In this document: in pieces, positions 8,873 to 18,680 of the stretch
Position numbering within the stretch: position 1 is the first letter of the stretch
Layout: every line of letters starts with the position of its first letter
Source: Thiotrichales bacterium 35-46-9
Lineage (GTDB): Bacteria; Pseudomonadota; Gammaproteobacteria; Thiomicrospirales; Thiomicrospiraceae
Assembly (NCBI GenBank): GCA_002281095.1
Contig: NCFI01000004.1
Coordinates: forward strand, 1 to 45,655
DNA: 45,655 nt
Reading direction: 5' to 3'
Translations under genes and position numbers: made by a program
Notes under the pieces: model-generated
What the model was told of the DNA's origin: nothing
Database searches by the model: none
The model's input: only the letters and a program-made list of their open reading frames with translations

Positions 8873-9033
8873 GTAACAAGAAGTTAAATCACTATTGAAC
8901 CATTTATTGAACAAGATTTATAAATTAAACCGATTGTTTTATTTTGTGTGTTTTACTAGAATGGCTCTTGGGTTGCCAAAGATGTTGAGTTTTGGTTACG
9001 TGACAGTCTGTAATAACGTGTCAGTAGGGGGTT

Positions 9034-9969
9034 ATGCTGAAAGTGATGAAGAGTTCACAACTGTCTTTTCCAGAGGTAAGTAGTCTTTCACCTGAGCGAT
9101 TGCACCTAATCATTTCAGCTTTCCATCATGCTAGTGAAGGTATTATGGTTACTTCTGCTGATGGTGTGATCTTAGAGGTTAACCGTGCTTTTTCAAAAAT
9201 TACAGGTTTTTCTGCAAGTGAGGTCGTGGGGCAGAAGAGCAGCGTCTTGAAATCGGATGTGTTGAGTGCTGATTTTTACCAAGACTTTTGGGATCAGTTG
9301 TTGCGTGACGGAAATTGGTCTGGTGAGGTTTGGAATAAACGAAAAACAGGTGAGATTTATCCGCAACGTTTATCTGTGAATTCCATACAAGATGACAGCG
9401 GTAATGTTGTATATTTTGTAGGTTGTTTGTCTGATATAACACAAAATAAATTTGTGGAACAGAAGTTGCGACAATTGGCTTACTGTGATTCATTAACTGG
9501 TCTTCACAATCGTGTTTCGTTAATGGATAAGTTAGCGTTACACGCCACTTGTGAGTATTCAAAAAAGTTATTTGCGATTGCTTTTATTGATTTAGATGGT
9601 TTTAAAGAAATTAACGATACCTATGGTCATGATATCGGTGACTATTTATTACAAGACGTTGCGCACAGAATGAAAAGTTTTGTGAGAGATGATGATATTC
9701 TTGCACGATTTGGTGGAGATGAGTTTGTTTTGTTAATGTCGAATCTTGATGATCGAGAGTCAGCGGAAGCGATTATAAAAAGATTGTTAGTATTGATTAA
9801 TCAGGAAGTTTGTTACCAAGACATTACGCTAATGGTTTCAGCATCAATAGGTCTAGTGTTCTATGGAGCTAGCAAGTCCATAGAGCCTTCAACATTGTTG
9901 CAACAAGCCGATGTTGCAATGTATCGTGCTAAAGAAAATGGAAAAAACACCTACTACGTATTGAATTAG
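9034..9969 (+). CDS. PAS-GGDEF diguanylate cyclase
   Basis: 311 residues with no membrane segment, so cytoplasmic. A PAS domain spans roughly residues 25-140 (ASEGIMVTSADGVILEVNRA and the PAC-like GNVVYFVGCLSDIT). A GGDEF domain covers about 145-308. The catalytic motif GGDEF is intact at residues 227-231, and the RDDD tetrad five residues before it is a complete inhibitory site for c-di-GMP feedback. It should make c-di-GMP in response to whatever the PAS pocket senses. The start is uncertain: ATG at 9034 is very close to the TAGGGGG box, and ATG at 9046 is also possible. The gene is visibly richer in A and T than its neighbours, suggesting separate ancestry. Confidence 0.92.
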   Translation: MLKVMKSSQLSFPEVSSLSPERLHLIISAFHHASEGIMVTSADGVILEVNRAFSKITGFSASEVVGQKSSVLKSDVLSADFYQDFWDQLLRDGNWSGEVWNKRKTGEIYPQRLSVNSIQDDSGNVVYFVGCLSDITQNKFVEQKLRQLAYCDSLTGLHNRVSLMDKLALHATCEYSKKLFAIAFIDLDGFKEINDTYGHDIGDYLLQDVAHRMKSFVRDDDILARFGGDEFVLLMSNLDDRESAEAIIKRLLVLINQEVCYQDITLMVSASIGLVFYGASKSIEPSTLLQQADVAMYRAKENGKNTYYVLN

Positions 9970-10037
9970 TACTTATTGAATTGGCAGTTTTTTGGCTTCG
10001 GTTGCGGTTGTCTATCAGTACATGTCGGCCAAGAGTG

Positions 10038-12218
10038 TCAACTCGCATCTCGTTCAGCGCTGAGTACATCACCCATGTTGCGTAGGCGTTTGAGCACCCG
10101 GTCTAGCTGTTCTAAATTGGCGACTGAGATGGTGAAATGCATGACGCTGTGGTGGTTGTCTTTGTCGGCATTGCTCACGCTTTCAATATTTGACCCTTCG
10201 ACAGCGATGGCGTTAGCAATGGTTGCCAATACGCCGCGACGATTGTGTGTTTCAACCGTAATGGCCGCTTGAAATTCACTCTCAAGCTCGCTTTCCCACT
10301 GTACTTCGATCCATTTTTCCGGATGCTTACGGAAGTTGGTTAGGTTATGGCAGTTAGTGCGATGAATCACCAGTCCGCGCTCACTGCTCATAAAGCCCAT
10401 AATACAATCACCTGGAACAGGGTGACAACATTGCGCATAACTCACTGCCAGTCCTTCTGTACCCGAAATGGTGAGTGGCATGGGCTGTGTCGGTGTGGCA
10501 TCGGTTTCAGTTAGCCCATCGGCGATTTGTTTGGCGACTAAAGCGGGTAAGCGGTTGCCTAAGCCAATCGCCATCAGCAGTTCATTCCAGTCTTTCACTT
10601 TCAATTCGGCCAGAATGTGTTGCTGTTGGTCCGGTGTAACGGGAGCTTCGGTAATATTCAGTACGTGTAACGCCTTGCGCAGCAAGCGTTCACCCAAAGC
10701 CACGGCATGCTCACTATGCTGGCCTTTGAGATAATGGCGAATTTGACTGCGTGCTTTAGCGGTGGTAACAAAGTCTAACCAGTTTGGATTAGGGGCGGGT
10801 GCGCTACCGCGGATAATTTCAATCGTTTGACCATTATGTAGCTGAGTTTTCAGAGGGACAGGTACGCGATCAACGCGAGCGCCAATACAATGATGCCCTA
10901 GGCTCGTATGTACCGCATAAGCAAAGTCGATGACGGTTGCACCGCGCGGCAAGGTGCGAATATCCCCTTCGGGCGTAAAGACGTAAATATTGTCTGGAAA
11001 AAGGTCAATTTTGACGTTTTCCAAAAAGTCGAGCGAGTTGCCTGCACTTTGTTGCATTTCGAGCAGGTGTTTTACCCATTCTTGCGCGCGTTGGTCGGCT
11101 GCCGCCACCTTGGAGGAGCCATTGAGCTTGTACGACCAATGTGCTGCGACACCGTGCTCTGCCACTACGTGCATTTCTTTCGAGCGAATTTGCACTTCAA
11201 TGTGCACCCCTTGCGTAGCAAACAGGACGGTGTGTAAGGATTGATAACCGTTGGCTTTCGGGATGGCAATATAGTCTTTAAAACGACCAGGCAGAGGTTT
11301 ATACAGAGAATGCACGATGCCAAGCGTACGATAACAGGCATCGACATTTTCAACGACAATGCGGAAAGCATAAATGTCCATCACTTCGTTAAAACGCAGG
11401 TGCTTTTGCCGCATTTTTTTGAATAGACTGAATAGGTGTTTTTCGCGCCCTGATACCTTGCAGGCAATGCCTTCTTGCTCAAGTCGATGCAAGATGCTAT
11501 TGGTAATTTGTTCAACCAGTTCTTTGCGATTGCCACGCGCGCGCTTAACCCCTTCTGATAGCGTTTTGGCTCGCCACGGATACTTGGCAACAAAACACAG
11601 GTCTTCTAGCTCCATGCGCCAAGCGTTAATCCCCAAGCGTGCAGCAATAGGGGCATAAATGTCGATGGTTTCTCGAGCGATACGGCGACGCTTGTCGGGG
11701 CGCATGCTGCCTAGGGTGCGCATATTGTGTAAGCGGTCGGCCAGTTTGATGAGAATGACACGTAGATCACGCGCCATGGCCATAATCATTTTACGGAAGT
11801 TCTCAGCTTGCGCTTCTTGGGGGTTGGAAAACTCCAGTTTACCCAGCTTGGTAACGCCTTCAACTAAGATGGCAACGTCTTCGCCAAAAGAGGCTCGAAT
11901 GTCTTTGCTGCTAAAAGGCGTATCTTCAACAACATCATGTAAAATAGCAGCGGTTAGTGTATCTACGTCTAAATGAATATCGGCTAGGATGCCTGAAACA
12001 GCAAGTGGGTGCGTAATGTAGGGCTCACCGCTTTTACGTGTTTGCCCTTCATGTGCTTTAGCGCCGAACCAAAAAGCACGTCTCAGTTGAGATTGCTGTT
12101 CGGCTGAAAGATAATTAGCTTTGACAAGGAGCTGCGTTAAACAGTCCGGGTCGGCCAGCCCGTCAGTGTCGGTTGGTAGTGGAGAAGCACCACATAACAA
12201 GTCGGGACCGGCTTTCAT
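10038..12218 (-). CDS. spoT: Bifunctional (p)ppGpp synthase/hydrolase SpoT
   Basis: 726 residues, near the usual SpoT length. Domains in order: an HD hydrolase with HDVVEDT and the KLADRLHNMRT segment; the RelA/SpoT synthetase with RFKDYIAIPKANGYQSLHT; a TGS domain (IYVFTPEGDIRTLPRGATV); and a C-terminal conserved-cysteine region (SYAQCCHPVPGD) plus ACT domain. Both catalytic halves carry their signature residues, so it should both make and degrade the alarmone. It follows rpoZ after eight bases, the normal gammaproteobacterial order. Relative to most SpoTs, the first 25 or so residues before the conserved core are rich in Pro and Asp. Confidence 0.97.
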   Translation of the reverse strand: MKAGPDLLCGASPLPTDTDGLADPDCLTQLLVKANYLSAEQQSQLRRAFWFGAKAHEGQTRKSGEPYITHPLAVSGILADIHLDVDTLTAAILHDVVEDTPFSSKDIRASFGEDVAILVEGVTKLGKLEFSNPQEAQAENFRKMIMAMARDLRVILIKLADRLHNMRTLGSMRPDKRRRIARETIDIYAPIAARLGINAWRMELEDLCFVAKYPWRAKTLSEGVKRARGNRKELVEQITNSILHRLEQEGIACKVSGREKHLFSLFKKMRQKHLRFNEVMDIYAFRIVVENVDACYRTLGIVHSLYKPLPGRFKDYIAIPKANGYQSLHTVLFATQGVHIEVQIRSKEMHVVAEHGVAAHWSYKLNGSSKVAAADQRAQEWVKHLLEMQQSAGNSLDFLENVKIDLFPDNIYVFTPEGDIRTLPRGATVIDFAYAVHTSLGHHCIGARVDRVPVPLKTQLHNGQTIEIIRGSAPAPNPNWLDFVTTAKARSQIRHYLKGQHSEHAVALGERLLRKALHVLNITEAPVTPDQQQHILAELKVKDWNELLMAIGLGNRLPALVAKQIADGLTETDATPTQPMPLTISGTEGLAVSYAQCCHPVPGDCIMGFMSSERGLVIHRTNCHNLTNFRKHPEKWIEVQWESELESEFQAAITVETHNRRGVLATIANAIAVEGSNIESVSNADKDNHHSVMHFTISVANLEQLDRVLKRLRNMGDVLSAERDAS

Positions 12219-12226
12219 AGGCAGTC

Positions 12227-12451
12227 TTAGTAGAAGTAAGGAGGCGTTTCTTCGTCGCTCATAATGACTTCTGGCTTAACTTTGTGCGCTGCCAATTCAC
12301 GTAGGGCTACAACGGTTGGTTTGTCATTTTCCCACTCAACAGTTGCCGAGCCACCACGAACTAACTGGCGCGCACGCTTAGCGCCAACCAATACCAATTC
12401 AAAACGATTTTCTACCTGATCTAAGCAGTCTTCTACGGTTACGCGAGCCAT
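12227..12451 (-). CDS. rpoZ: RNA polymerase omega subunit
   Basis: 74 residues beginning [20 protein letters not shown], the conserved omega core, with KRARQL and ALRELAA following. It is slightly shorter than the E. coli protein (91 residues). Omega helps assemble RNA polymerase and forms part of a ppGpp binding site, which fits its cotranscription with spoT. AGGAG lies ten bases before the ATG. Confidence 0.97.
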   Translation of the reverse strand: MARVTVEDCLDQVENRFELVLVGAKRARQLVRGGSATVEWENDKPTVVALRELAAHKVKPEVIMSDEETPPYFY

Positions 12452-12481
12452 GATTGCATCACTCCTAAAATTTGACCGATC

Positions 12482-12487
12482 ATTGTA
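12482..12487 (-). promoter_or_regulatory. Candidate -10 box for rpoZ-spoT
   Basis: The minus strand reads TACAAT, 31 bases before the rpoZ ATG and within the 109-base gap between rpoZ and gmk. The -35 region is weak (TAGATT at a 17-base spacing). A promoter here would let rpoZ-spoT be expressed apart from gmk. Confidence 0.35.
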
Positions 12488-12560
12488 ACTGATTATTGCC
12501 GGTAAATCTAGAATGGCTGGTCGTCTTGTAATGCTGATTGAGGTAACAAAAATAATAAAA

Positions 12561-13228
<668 letters not shown>

Positions 13229-13229
13229 C

Positions 13230-13781
13230 ATGAATAAGAAACGTAACATTATTTTAGTTGGCCCTATGGGCGCTGGAAAGTCATCGGTGGGTAAGCGTCT
13301 GGCGCAGGTGCTGGACCTGCCTTTTATGGACACCGATCATGAAATTGAAGTGCGCCTGAAAGTGAGCATCAGTACCATTTTTGATGTCGAAGGTGAGGCA
13401 GGGTTTCGTCAGCGCGAGGCGCAGGTAATTGCTGACTTGGTGGAGCATGGTAGTCGTAAAGTACTGGCAACCGGTGGCGGCGCTGTGATCTTGCCAGAAA
13501 ATCGAGCCGAGCTTAAAGCCTATGGTACGGTGGTTTATTTGTCCTCATCGGTCAAGCAGTTGGTAGAACGCACGCGTCATGACACCGCTCGCCCTTTGTT
13601 GCAAAATGCTGATCCTGAAAAAGTCTTATCGGAATTAATGAAAATACGCGAGCCTTTCTATCGTGAAGTAGCGGATATTGTGTTACACACCGAACGCAAA
13701 TCAATTAACCGTGTGGTACAAGAAATTTTGACGGCGTTAGCCCAGCGTGGCTGGCCAGAAGCGAAAGGAGTGAGAGTCTAA
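13230..13781 (+). CDS. aroK: Shikimate kinase
   Basis: 183 residues. MNKKRNIILVGPMGAGKSSV carries the Walker A motif, followed by the shikimate-binding Asp (FMDTDHEIE), ATGGGAVI and the lid arginine region RTRHDTARPLL. It phosphorylates shikimate in aromatic amino acid biosynthesis. The start is fixed by alignment with the invariant KRNI-LVGPMGAGK opening, although a strong ribosome-binding site is missing (only AGG 13 bases upstream). The stop codon overlaps the aroB start by one base (TAATG), so the two are translationally coupled. Confidence 0.97.
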   Translation: MNKKRNIILVGPMGAGKSSVGKRLAQVLDLPFMDTDHEIEVRLKVSISTIFDVEGEAGFRQREAQVIADLVEHGSRKVLATGGGAVILPENRAELKAYGTVVYLSSSVKQLVERTRHDTARPLLQNADPEKVLSELMKIREPFYREVADIVLHTERKSINRVVQEILTALAQRGWPEAKGVRV

Positions 13782-14896
13782 TGTCATCGTCGATGCAAAC
13801 CTTGAAAGTCGAGCTAGGTGCTCGATCTTATCCCATTCATATTGGTGAAGGCTTGTTATCTCGCCCTGACTTGGTCTTACCACATGTGCCAGCGAAACAA
13901 GTGATGATCGTTTCCAATACCACGGTGGCACCTTTATATCTGGAGCAAGCTAAAGCACTCTTTGCTGGTTCAGGCAAGACAGTTGCCAGCTGCATATTGG
14001 ATGATGGCGAAGAATATAAACATTTGGTCGAGTTAAATAAGATTTTTACCGCGTTACTGGAAAATCGCTTTGATCGTAAATGTATGTTAGTTGCCTTGGG
14101 TGGCGGTGTCATAGGCGATATGGTGGGTTTTGCTGCCGCTATTTATCAGCGCGGTGTTGATTTCATCCAAATCCCAACGACCTTGTTGTCACAAGTCGAT
14201 TCTTCGGTGGGCGGTAAAACGGGCGTTAATCATGAGTTAGGTAAAAACATGATTGGTGCTTTTCACCAGCCGAAACTGGTATTAATCGACACCTTAACGT
14301 TGAATACGCTGCCAGATCGAGAGTTATCGGCAGGAGTGGCGGAAATCATTAAATATGGTTTGCTTTGCGATGCGTCTTTGTTTGGCTGGTTAGAGGCGAA
14401 TATGGAAGCCTTGCTGGCACGTGATCCAGCGGCTTTGGCTTATGCCATCGCACGTTCTTGTCAAGATAAGGCCAATATTGTTGCCGCCGATGAAAAAGAA
14501 GCGGACGTGCGTGCCTTGTTAAATCTGGGTCATACTTTTGGTCATGCCATTGAAACCGGTATGGGTTATGGGGAATGGTTGCACGGTGAAGCCGTGGGCG
14601 CGGGTATGATGATGGCTGGCTATATGAGTAAACTTATCGGTAACATTACTGACGCCGATTTGGATCGTATGGCGGATTTGATCAGCCGCGCGCGTTTGCC
14701 CTTGTATCCGCCGCCCCAGATTAAGCCAGCACAGTTTCTCGATATGATGTCGGTCGATAAAAAAGCCGATGCTGGTCATATTCGCTTGGTATTGCTCAAA
14801 GCATTGGGCACGGCTTACCTGACGGGTGACTATGATGCCAGTGCTTTAGATCGCACTTTGGCAGAGTGGAATGCTTATGCCGGCGAACAAGATTGA
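13781..14896 (+). CDS. aroB: 3-dehydroquinate synthase
   Basis: 371 residues, normal length. The NAD-binding and active-site motifs are complete: DDGEEYKHL, LGGGVIGDMVGFAAA, PTTLLSQVDSSVGGKTGVNH and the metal-binding LNLGHTFGHAIE. It converts DAHP to 3-dehydroquinate, the second step of the shikimate pathway. GGAG lies upstream within the end of aroK. The next gene starts nine bases after the stop. Confidence 0.97.
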   Translation: MSSSMQTLKVELGARSYPIHIGEGLLSRPDLVLPHVPAKQVMIVSNTTVAPLYLEQAKALFAGSGKTVASCILDDGEEYKHLVELNKIFTALLENRFDRKCMLVALGGGVIGDMVGFAAAIYQRGVDFIQIPTTLLSQVDSSVGGKTGVNHELGKNMIGAFHQPKLVLIDTLTLNTLPDRELSAGVAEIIKYGLLCDASLFGWLEANMEALLARDPAALAYAIARSCQDKANIVAADEKEADVRALLNLGHTFGHAIETGMGYGEWLHGEAVGAGMMMAGYMSKLIGNITDADLDRMADLISRARLPLYPPPQIKPAQFLDMMSVDKKADAGHIRLVLLKALGTAYLTGDYDASALDRTLAEWNAYAGEQD

Positions 14897-14905
14897 AGGT
14901 ATCCA

Positions 14906-15529
14906 TTGAATATGAATAGCTCGCTCGCACAAAAAACCGCGCACCTTAAATGGTTAAAGGCGATACGTGCGTCCTCTGGAGCCGTGCCGCAAGAATCTCA
15001 AGTGAGAGACTGTGACTGTCGCATCTGGCTAAAGCAACAAGCCAAAAAGCAGGCCGTACATAAGCCTCGTGTTGTCGAAGCCAAGCATGTGGAGCTTGTT
15101 TTGTTGGCATCGGCAGCACCTAAGGCGCAGCGAGACAGTGACTATAATCGGCGTTTTGAGCAAGGATCGGCAGGGTGGTACCATATTCCAGCTCGTTCCG
15201 TGCAAAATTACAGCGATGAGCAGTTGCGTGATGTCGCTTATCTGGCGATTGGTACCACTCAGGCTGGTACAGCTGAGCGAAGTGCACATCATTTGTATGC
15301 GGTTTCCTCGGTACAAAACCTACCTAGACATATGCTAACGGTTGAGCAATCGGGTAGTTTGGTGGCCAGTGCCGAGCCTTACTGGCTATTTGAATTGTCG
15401 CATTCGGTTGTCTTAGCACAAGCCATTACGCATTATCCTCAGACTTTCTCGGCGAAATTAGCAGTGGCGGGTCAATTGCTTAGTCATCACAATTTTGCCG
15501 ACATCATAGACGTGAACGCCTTAGTTTGA
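14906..15529 (+). CDS. Hypothetical protein downstream of aroB
   Basis: About 207 residues and not recognised. There is no signal peptide or membrane segment. A short Cys pair occurs near the N-terminus (RDCDCRIWLKQQAKKQ) in a basic stretch, and the middle has WYHIPARSVQNYSDEQLRD. The C-terminal half is mixed and looks globular. A TTG at 14906 sits six bases after AAGG and an ATG follows at 14912, so the start could be either. In many Gammaproteobacteria the gene after aroB is damX, encoding a SPOR-domain protein; this one has no visible SPOR domain or transmembrane helix. Codon use matches the neighbours, so it is probably a real gene of the aro operon. Confidence 0.65.
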   Translation: MNMNSSLAQKTAHLKWLKAIRASSGAVPQESQVRDCDCRIWLKQQAKKQAVHKPRVVEAKHVELVLLASAAPKAQRDSDYNRRFEQGSAGWYHIPARSVQNYSDEQLRDVAYLAIGTTQAGTAERSAHHLYAVSSVQNLPRHMLTVEQSGSLVASAEPYWLFELSHSVVLAQAITHYPQTFSAKLAVAGQLLSHHNFADIIDVNALV

Positions 15530-15544
15530 TCTAAACTAGCTTTT
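15521..15544 (+). terminator. Weak terminator-like hairpin after the aro operon
   Basis: TTAGTTT pairs with AAACTAG across a five-base loop, followed by CTTTTC. The stem begins inside the last codons of the hypothetical gene and is A/T-rich, so it is weak. Confidence 0.3.
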
Positions 15545-15620
15545 CACGACTTTTCTTGCCTGATAATGAATTACTTTATTATTAACAGCTTATATTTATG
15601 GCGCTTACGGCTTGATATTT

Positions 15621-15635
15621 GTCAATTTTATTGAC
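15621..15635. promoter_or_regulatory. Short inverted repeat upstream of the chemosensory operon
   Basis: GTCAATTTTATTGAC is a perfect 5-base inverted repeat with a 5-base centre, about 30 bases before the TATAAT at 15666. It could be an operator, but its length makes chance occurrence plausible. Confidence 0.25.
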
Positions 15636-15665
15636 GATCATAAACCCTTGTCAGTGAATATTGCG

Positions 15666-15671
15666 TATAAT
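15666..15671 (+). promoter_or_regulatory. Candidate -10 box of the chemosensory operon
   Basis: A perfect TATAAT lies 45 bases before the MCP start in the 186-base gap 15530-15715. No well-spaced -35 is present: TTGTCA at 15648 leaves only 12 bases. This suggests an activator-dependent promoter or a different true start. No sigma-28 flagellar promoter with correct spacing was found. Confidence 0.4.
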
Positions 15672-15715
15672 CTCTTCCACATTCCTAAGGTTTTATCAGT
15701 GGTGGTTCTGGGGTT

Positions 15716-17641
15716 ATGTTTCAGCATTTAAGTTTGCGTTTCAAAATCATGTTGCCCATGATGTTGGTGATTGGGTTGATTTCGTTTTTATTGACCTATT
15801 CAAATTGGCAATCCATGCGTCAGCTGATTGCTCACAATGAGCAGGCCGAGTTAAAAATCCATTTTAAAGCATTGGAAAATGCGATTTTGAGTGAAAGTCG
15901 CATGGCTGAAAGTATGAGCAGTTTGGTGGCTCATATGCCATTGGTGCAGCAAAAATTTGCCGCTAATGACCGACAGGCATTGGCTTCACTCTTTGTTCCT
16001 CCATTCGCGGTACTAAAACAGCATTACGGTGTGGATCAATTTCAATTTCATACGCCACCTGCTGTGTCCTATTTACGTGTACACAAGCCAGAAGCTTTTG
16101 GCGATGACTTATCGAGTTTTCGTTTTTCAGTGGTTGATACCAATAAACAGAAGAAACCCATGCGCGGTCTGGAAAGTGGGGTAGCGGGGCTTGGTATTCG
16201 GGGCATTGTACCGGTAACTTATCAGCAACAGCATATTGGTTCTGTTGAGTTTGGTATGAGTTTTGGCCAGTCTTTTTTTGATCAATTTAAAGCGAACAAC
16301 CATGTAGAAGTGGCTCTTTATCTGTTAACCGACGCGGGTGTAAAAACAATTGGTTCAACCTTGGCTGATCGTAAACCCTTGTTTGCTGAGTCTGCCTTAA
16401 AGCGCGCTTTTCAGGGTGAAGCTCAGTGGGCACAGTTGAAGATTAATGGCGTTGATCATGCGGTTACACTTCAACCCATCAAAGATTATTCAGGCAAACC
16501 CTTAGGTGTGGTCGAGTTGGCTATGAATAATGTTCATAATCTGGATGTGTTGGCTCAAGAGCGTAGCAATGCCATTTGGTTTACCGTATTGGTGTTGTTG
16601 GCGGCAGCGGCGTTATCTTGGTTAATTGTGCGTTATATCTTGGCCCGTTTGCAGAATGTGGTTGTGAATGTTAAAGAGATTGCTAGCGGTGATTTGACGC
16701 AATCCATACCCGTTAAAGGCAGCGATGAGTTGGCTCGTTTGGCCATGGCGATTAATGACATGCGTGATCAATTGCATCGTACTGTGCGCGAGGTTTCTGA
16801 AAATACACGTTCTGTGGATATTTGTGCACATCAAATCAATGAGGCGATTGAAAGTCAGGCAGCTACTGCGTCTCAAATGTCTTCTTCTGTTGCAGAAATT
16901 ACGTCTACTATGGAAGAGTTGTCGGCTTCTTCAACGCAAATTGCCGAACACTCGGGTTTGGTGGTTGATGTGGCCAATCAAGCGATGAGCAGTTCTTATA
17001 AAGGCTCTGAAGCGATGCAGACAGTCTTGTCACGCATGGAAGATATCCGTAATGATAATCAAGCAAGCTTACAAGAAATTATTGAATTGGGTAACAAGTC
17101 AAAGCAAATTAGTAAAGTCATGTCGCTTATTACCAATTTAGCTGATCAAACCAAGTTAATCGCTTTTAATGCTGCACTAGAGGCATCGAGCGCAGGTGAG
17201 GCGGGCAAGCGTTTTTCTGTGGTTGCCGCTGAGATTCGTCGTTTAGCCGATAGTGTGACTGAGTCAACGGGTGAAATCGAGAATAAGATTAATGAGATTC
17301 AAGATGCCATTAGCCGCCTAGTTATTAATTCAGAAAAGGGCGCAAATAGCATTCTGGCTGGTACTGCGGCGAGTAATCTGACGGCGGAACGTTTTAATGA
17401 AATTGTTTCCGCTGTCAATCAAACCAGTACGGCTGCGCAGCAAATTTCTTTATCGACACAACAACAGAAGGTGGCCAGCAACCAAGTAGTGGTTGCATTG
17501 CGTGAAATTGTAACCGCAAGTGCGCATACGGCAGGTTCTATCGGGAAGATTGCTCAAATTAGCCAAGACATGACTGATTTGTCCGAGAAACTATCTAGTG
17601 TAACAACGGTATTCAAGTTAGATCACAAAGAAGCGCAATGA
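15716..17641 (+). CDS. Methyl-accepting chemotaxis protein, Wsp-like
   Basis: 641 residues. Membrane segment 1 is at about residues 11-29, a periplasmic Cache-like sensor domain spans about 30-282 (with GLGIRGIVPVTY), and membrane segment 2 is at about 284-307. A HAMP domain follows, then the long signalling coiled coil. The tip motif DQTKLIAFNAALEA (about residues 475-490) marks a signalling class associated, as far as I know, with Wsp-type and other non-flagellar systems rather than classical chemotaxis. No C-terminal CheR-docking pentapeptide is seen. The ligand is unknown. It is the only receptor in an operon that holds all the other Che parts, and its last codon overlaps cheB by four bases (ATGA), so it is likely the dedicated input. 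Confidence 0.92.
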   Translation: MFQHLSLRFKIMLPMMLVIGLISFLLTYSNWQSMRQLIAHNEQAELKIHFKALENAILSESRMAESMSSLVAHMPLVQQKFAANDRQALASLFVPPFAVLKQHYGVDQFQFHTPPAVSYLRVHKPEAFGDDLSSFRFSVVDTNKQKKPMRGLESGVAGLGIRGIVPVTYQQQHIGSVEFGMSFGQSFFDQFKANNHVEVALYLLTDAGVKTIGSTLADRKPLFAESALKRAFQGEAQWAQLKINGVDHAVTLQPIKDYSGKPLGVVELAMNNVHNLDVLAQERSNAIWFTVLVLLAAAALSWLIVRYILARLQNVVVNVKEIASGDLTQSIPVKGSDELARLAMAINDMRDQLHRTVREVSENTRSVDICAHQINEAIESQAATASQMSSSVAEITSTMEELSASSTQIAEHSGLVVDVANQAMSSSYKGSEAMQTVLSRMEDIRNDNQASLQEIIELGNKSKQISKVMSLITNLADQTKLIAFNAALEASSAGEAGKRFSVVAAEIRRLADSVTESTGEIENKINEIQDAISRLVINSEKGANSILAGTAASNLTAERFNEIVSAVNQTSTAAQQISLSTQQQKVASNQVVVALREIVTASAHTAGSIGKIAQISQDMTDLSEKLSSVTTVFKLDHKEAQ

Positions 17642-18672
17642 AAAAAATTCGGGTGCTGATTGCCGATGACAGTGCTTTATCAAGGGCGCTGTTAAAAGAG
17701 TATTTGGAGAGAGATACTGCTATAGAGGTCATTGCGGAAGCCAGCAATGGCCAAGAGGCGGTGGAGATGGCTTGTGCGCTTACGCCTCATGTGATCACCA
17801 TGGATGTGCAGATGCCTAAAATGGATGGGCTGGCGGCTATTGAAGCGATTATGACCCGTAGAGCCATTCCTATTTTAGTGGTGAGTAGCGTAGCGGATGC
17901 TAAAACGGCTTATGATGCGCTTTTGTGTGGTGCTTTGGATGTGATCAGTAAGCCGGAATATGATAGTCACGAGGCCTTGCAGTTGGCTGCCAAAGTTAAA
18001 TTGCTGGCTGGTGTGTCTGTGTTTACGCGTCGTGCCCAGCGTTTGGCGACAGGGGTTACGCAGGATAAGGAAAATGAGTTACCAGCAACGCCTCAACTGA
18101 GCGATGCGCGCTTTAATCGGGTATTCGCCATCGCCTGTTCAACCGGAGGGCCGCAGGCATTGGCAAGTTTGTTGCCATCATTGCCGGCTGATTTTGCCAG
18201 TCCTATTGTGATTGCGCAGCATATTGCACAGGGTTTTTCGCAAGGTATGGCGGAGTGGTTAAATCGGTTAACGCCATTAACGGTGCGTTTGGCGCAAGCG
18301 GGAGAGCAACTCGAATCGGGTACTGTCTATTTAGCTCCCTCCGAGCAGCATTTACGCGTCGATGCGCAAGCGAAATTACAGTTAGTTGAACCTAAATCAG
18401 GCGAAATTTATCACCCTAGTTGTGATCAGCTGCTTTCGTCGGTTGCGCAGAGTTTTCGTCAACGCAGTGTCGGTATGATTTTAACGGGTATGGGTAAAGA
18501 TGGTGTCCTAGGCATGGGAGAGATCTATCGGCACCAAGGTGTGACACTCGCACAAGATGAGGCGAGCTCGCTGATTTACGGCATGAATCGTGTCGCCATT
18601 GAGTCGGGTTTTGTGTGTGATGTGCTTCCACTAGACGCTATGGCAGAACGTATGGTTACCTTGGTCAGTTAG
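17638..18672 (+). CDS. cheB: Protein-glutamate methylesterase CheB (WspF-like)
   Basis: 344 residues. The receiver domain (1-120) has acidic residues D10 and D11 and phospho-acceptor D56 in MDVQMPKMDG. The methylesterase domain has its catalytic triad visible in ACSTGGPQA (Ser), IAQHIAQGF (His) and GMGKDG (Asp). It removes methyl groups from the receptor and is normally activated by the CheA kinase. In the Wsp system the corresponding WspF restrains the pathway, so loss of this gene would be expected to raise c-di-GMP (inference). It overlaps the MCP gene by four bases. Confidence 0.95.
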   Translation: MKKIRVLIADDSALSRALLKEYLERDTAIEVIAEASNGQEAVEMACALTPHVITMDVQMPKMDGLAAIEAIMTRRAIPILVVSSVADAKTAYDALLCGALDVISKPEYDSHEALQLAAKVKLLAGVSVFTRRAQRLATGVTQDKENELPATPQLSDARFNRVFAIACSTGGPQALASLLPSLPADFASPIVIAQHIAQGFSQGMAEWLNRLTPLTVRLAQAGEQLESGTVYLAPSEQHLRVDAQAKLQLVEPKSGEIYHPSCDQLLSSVAQSFRQRSVGMILTGMGKDGVLGMGEIYRHQGVTLAQDEASSLIYGMNRVAIESGFVCDVLPLDAMAERMVTLVS

Positions 18673-18680
18673 GGGCGAGT

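Noticed and set aside
9200..9562. Minus-strand open frame of 120 codons opposite the PAS-GGDEF gene
   Set aside because: The sense gene has intact PAS and GGDEF motifs; the antisense product is low in structure and has no ribosome-binding site.
15641..15670. Sigma-28-like promoter (TAAA ... GCGTATAA) before the MCP
   Set aside because: The -10 half matches only six of eight bases and the spacer is 18 instead of about 15 bases.
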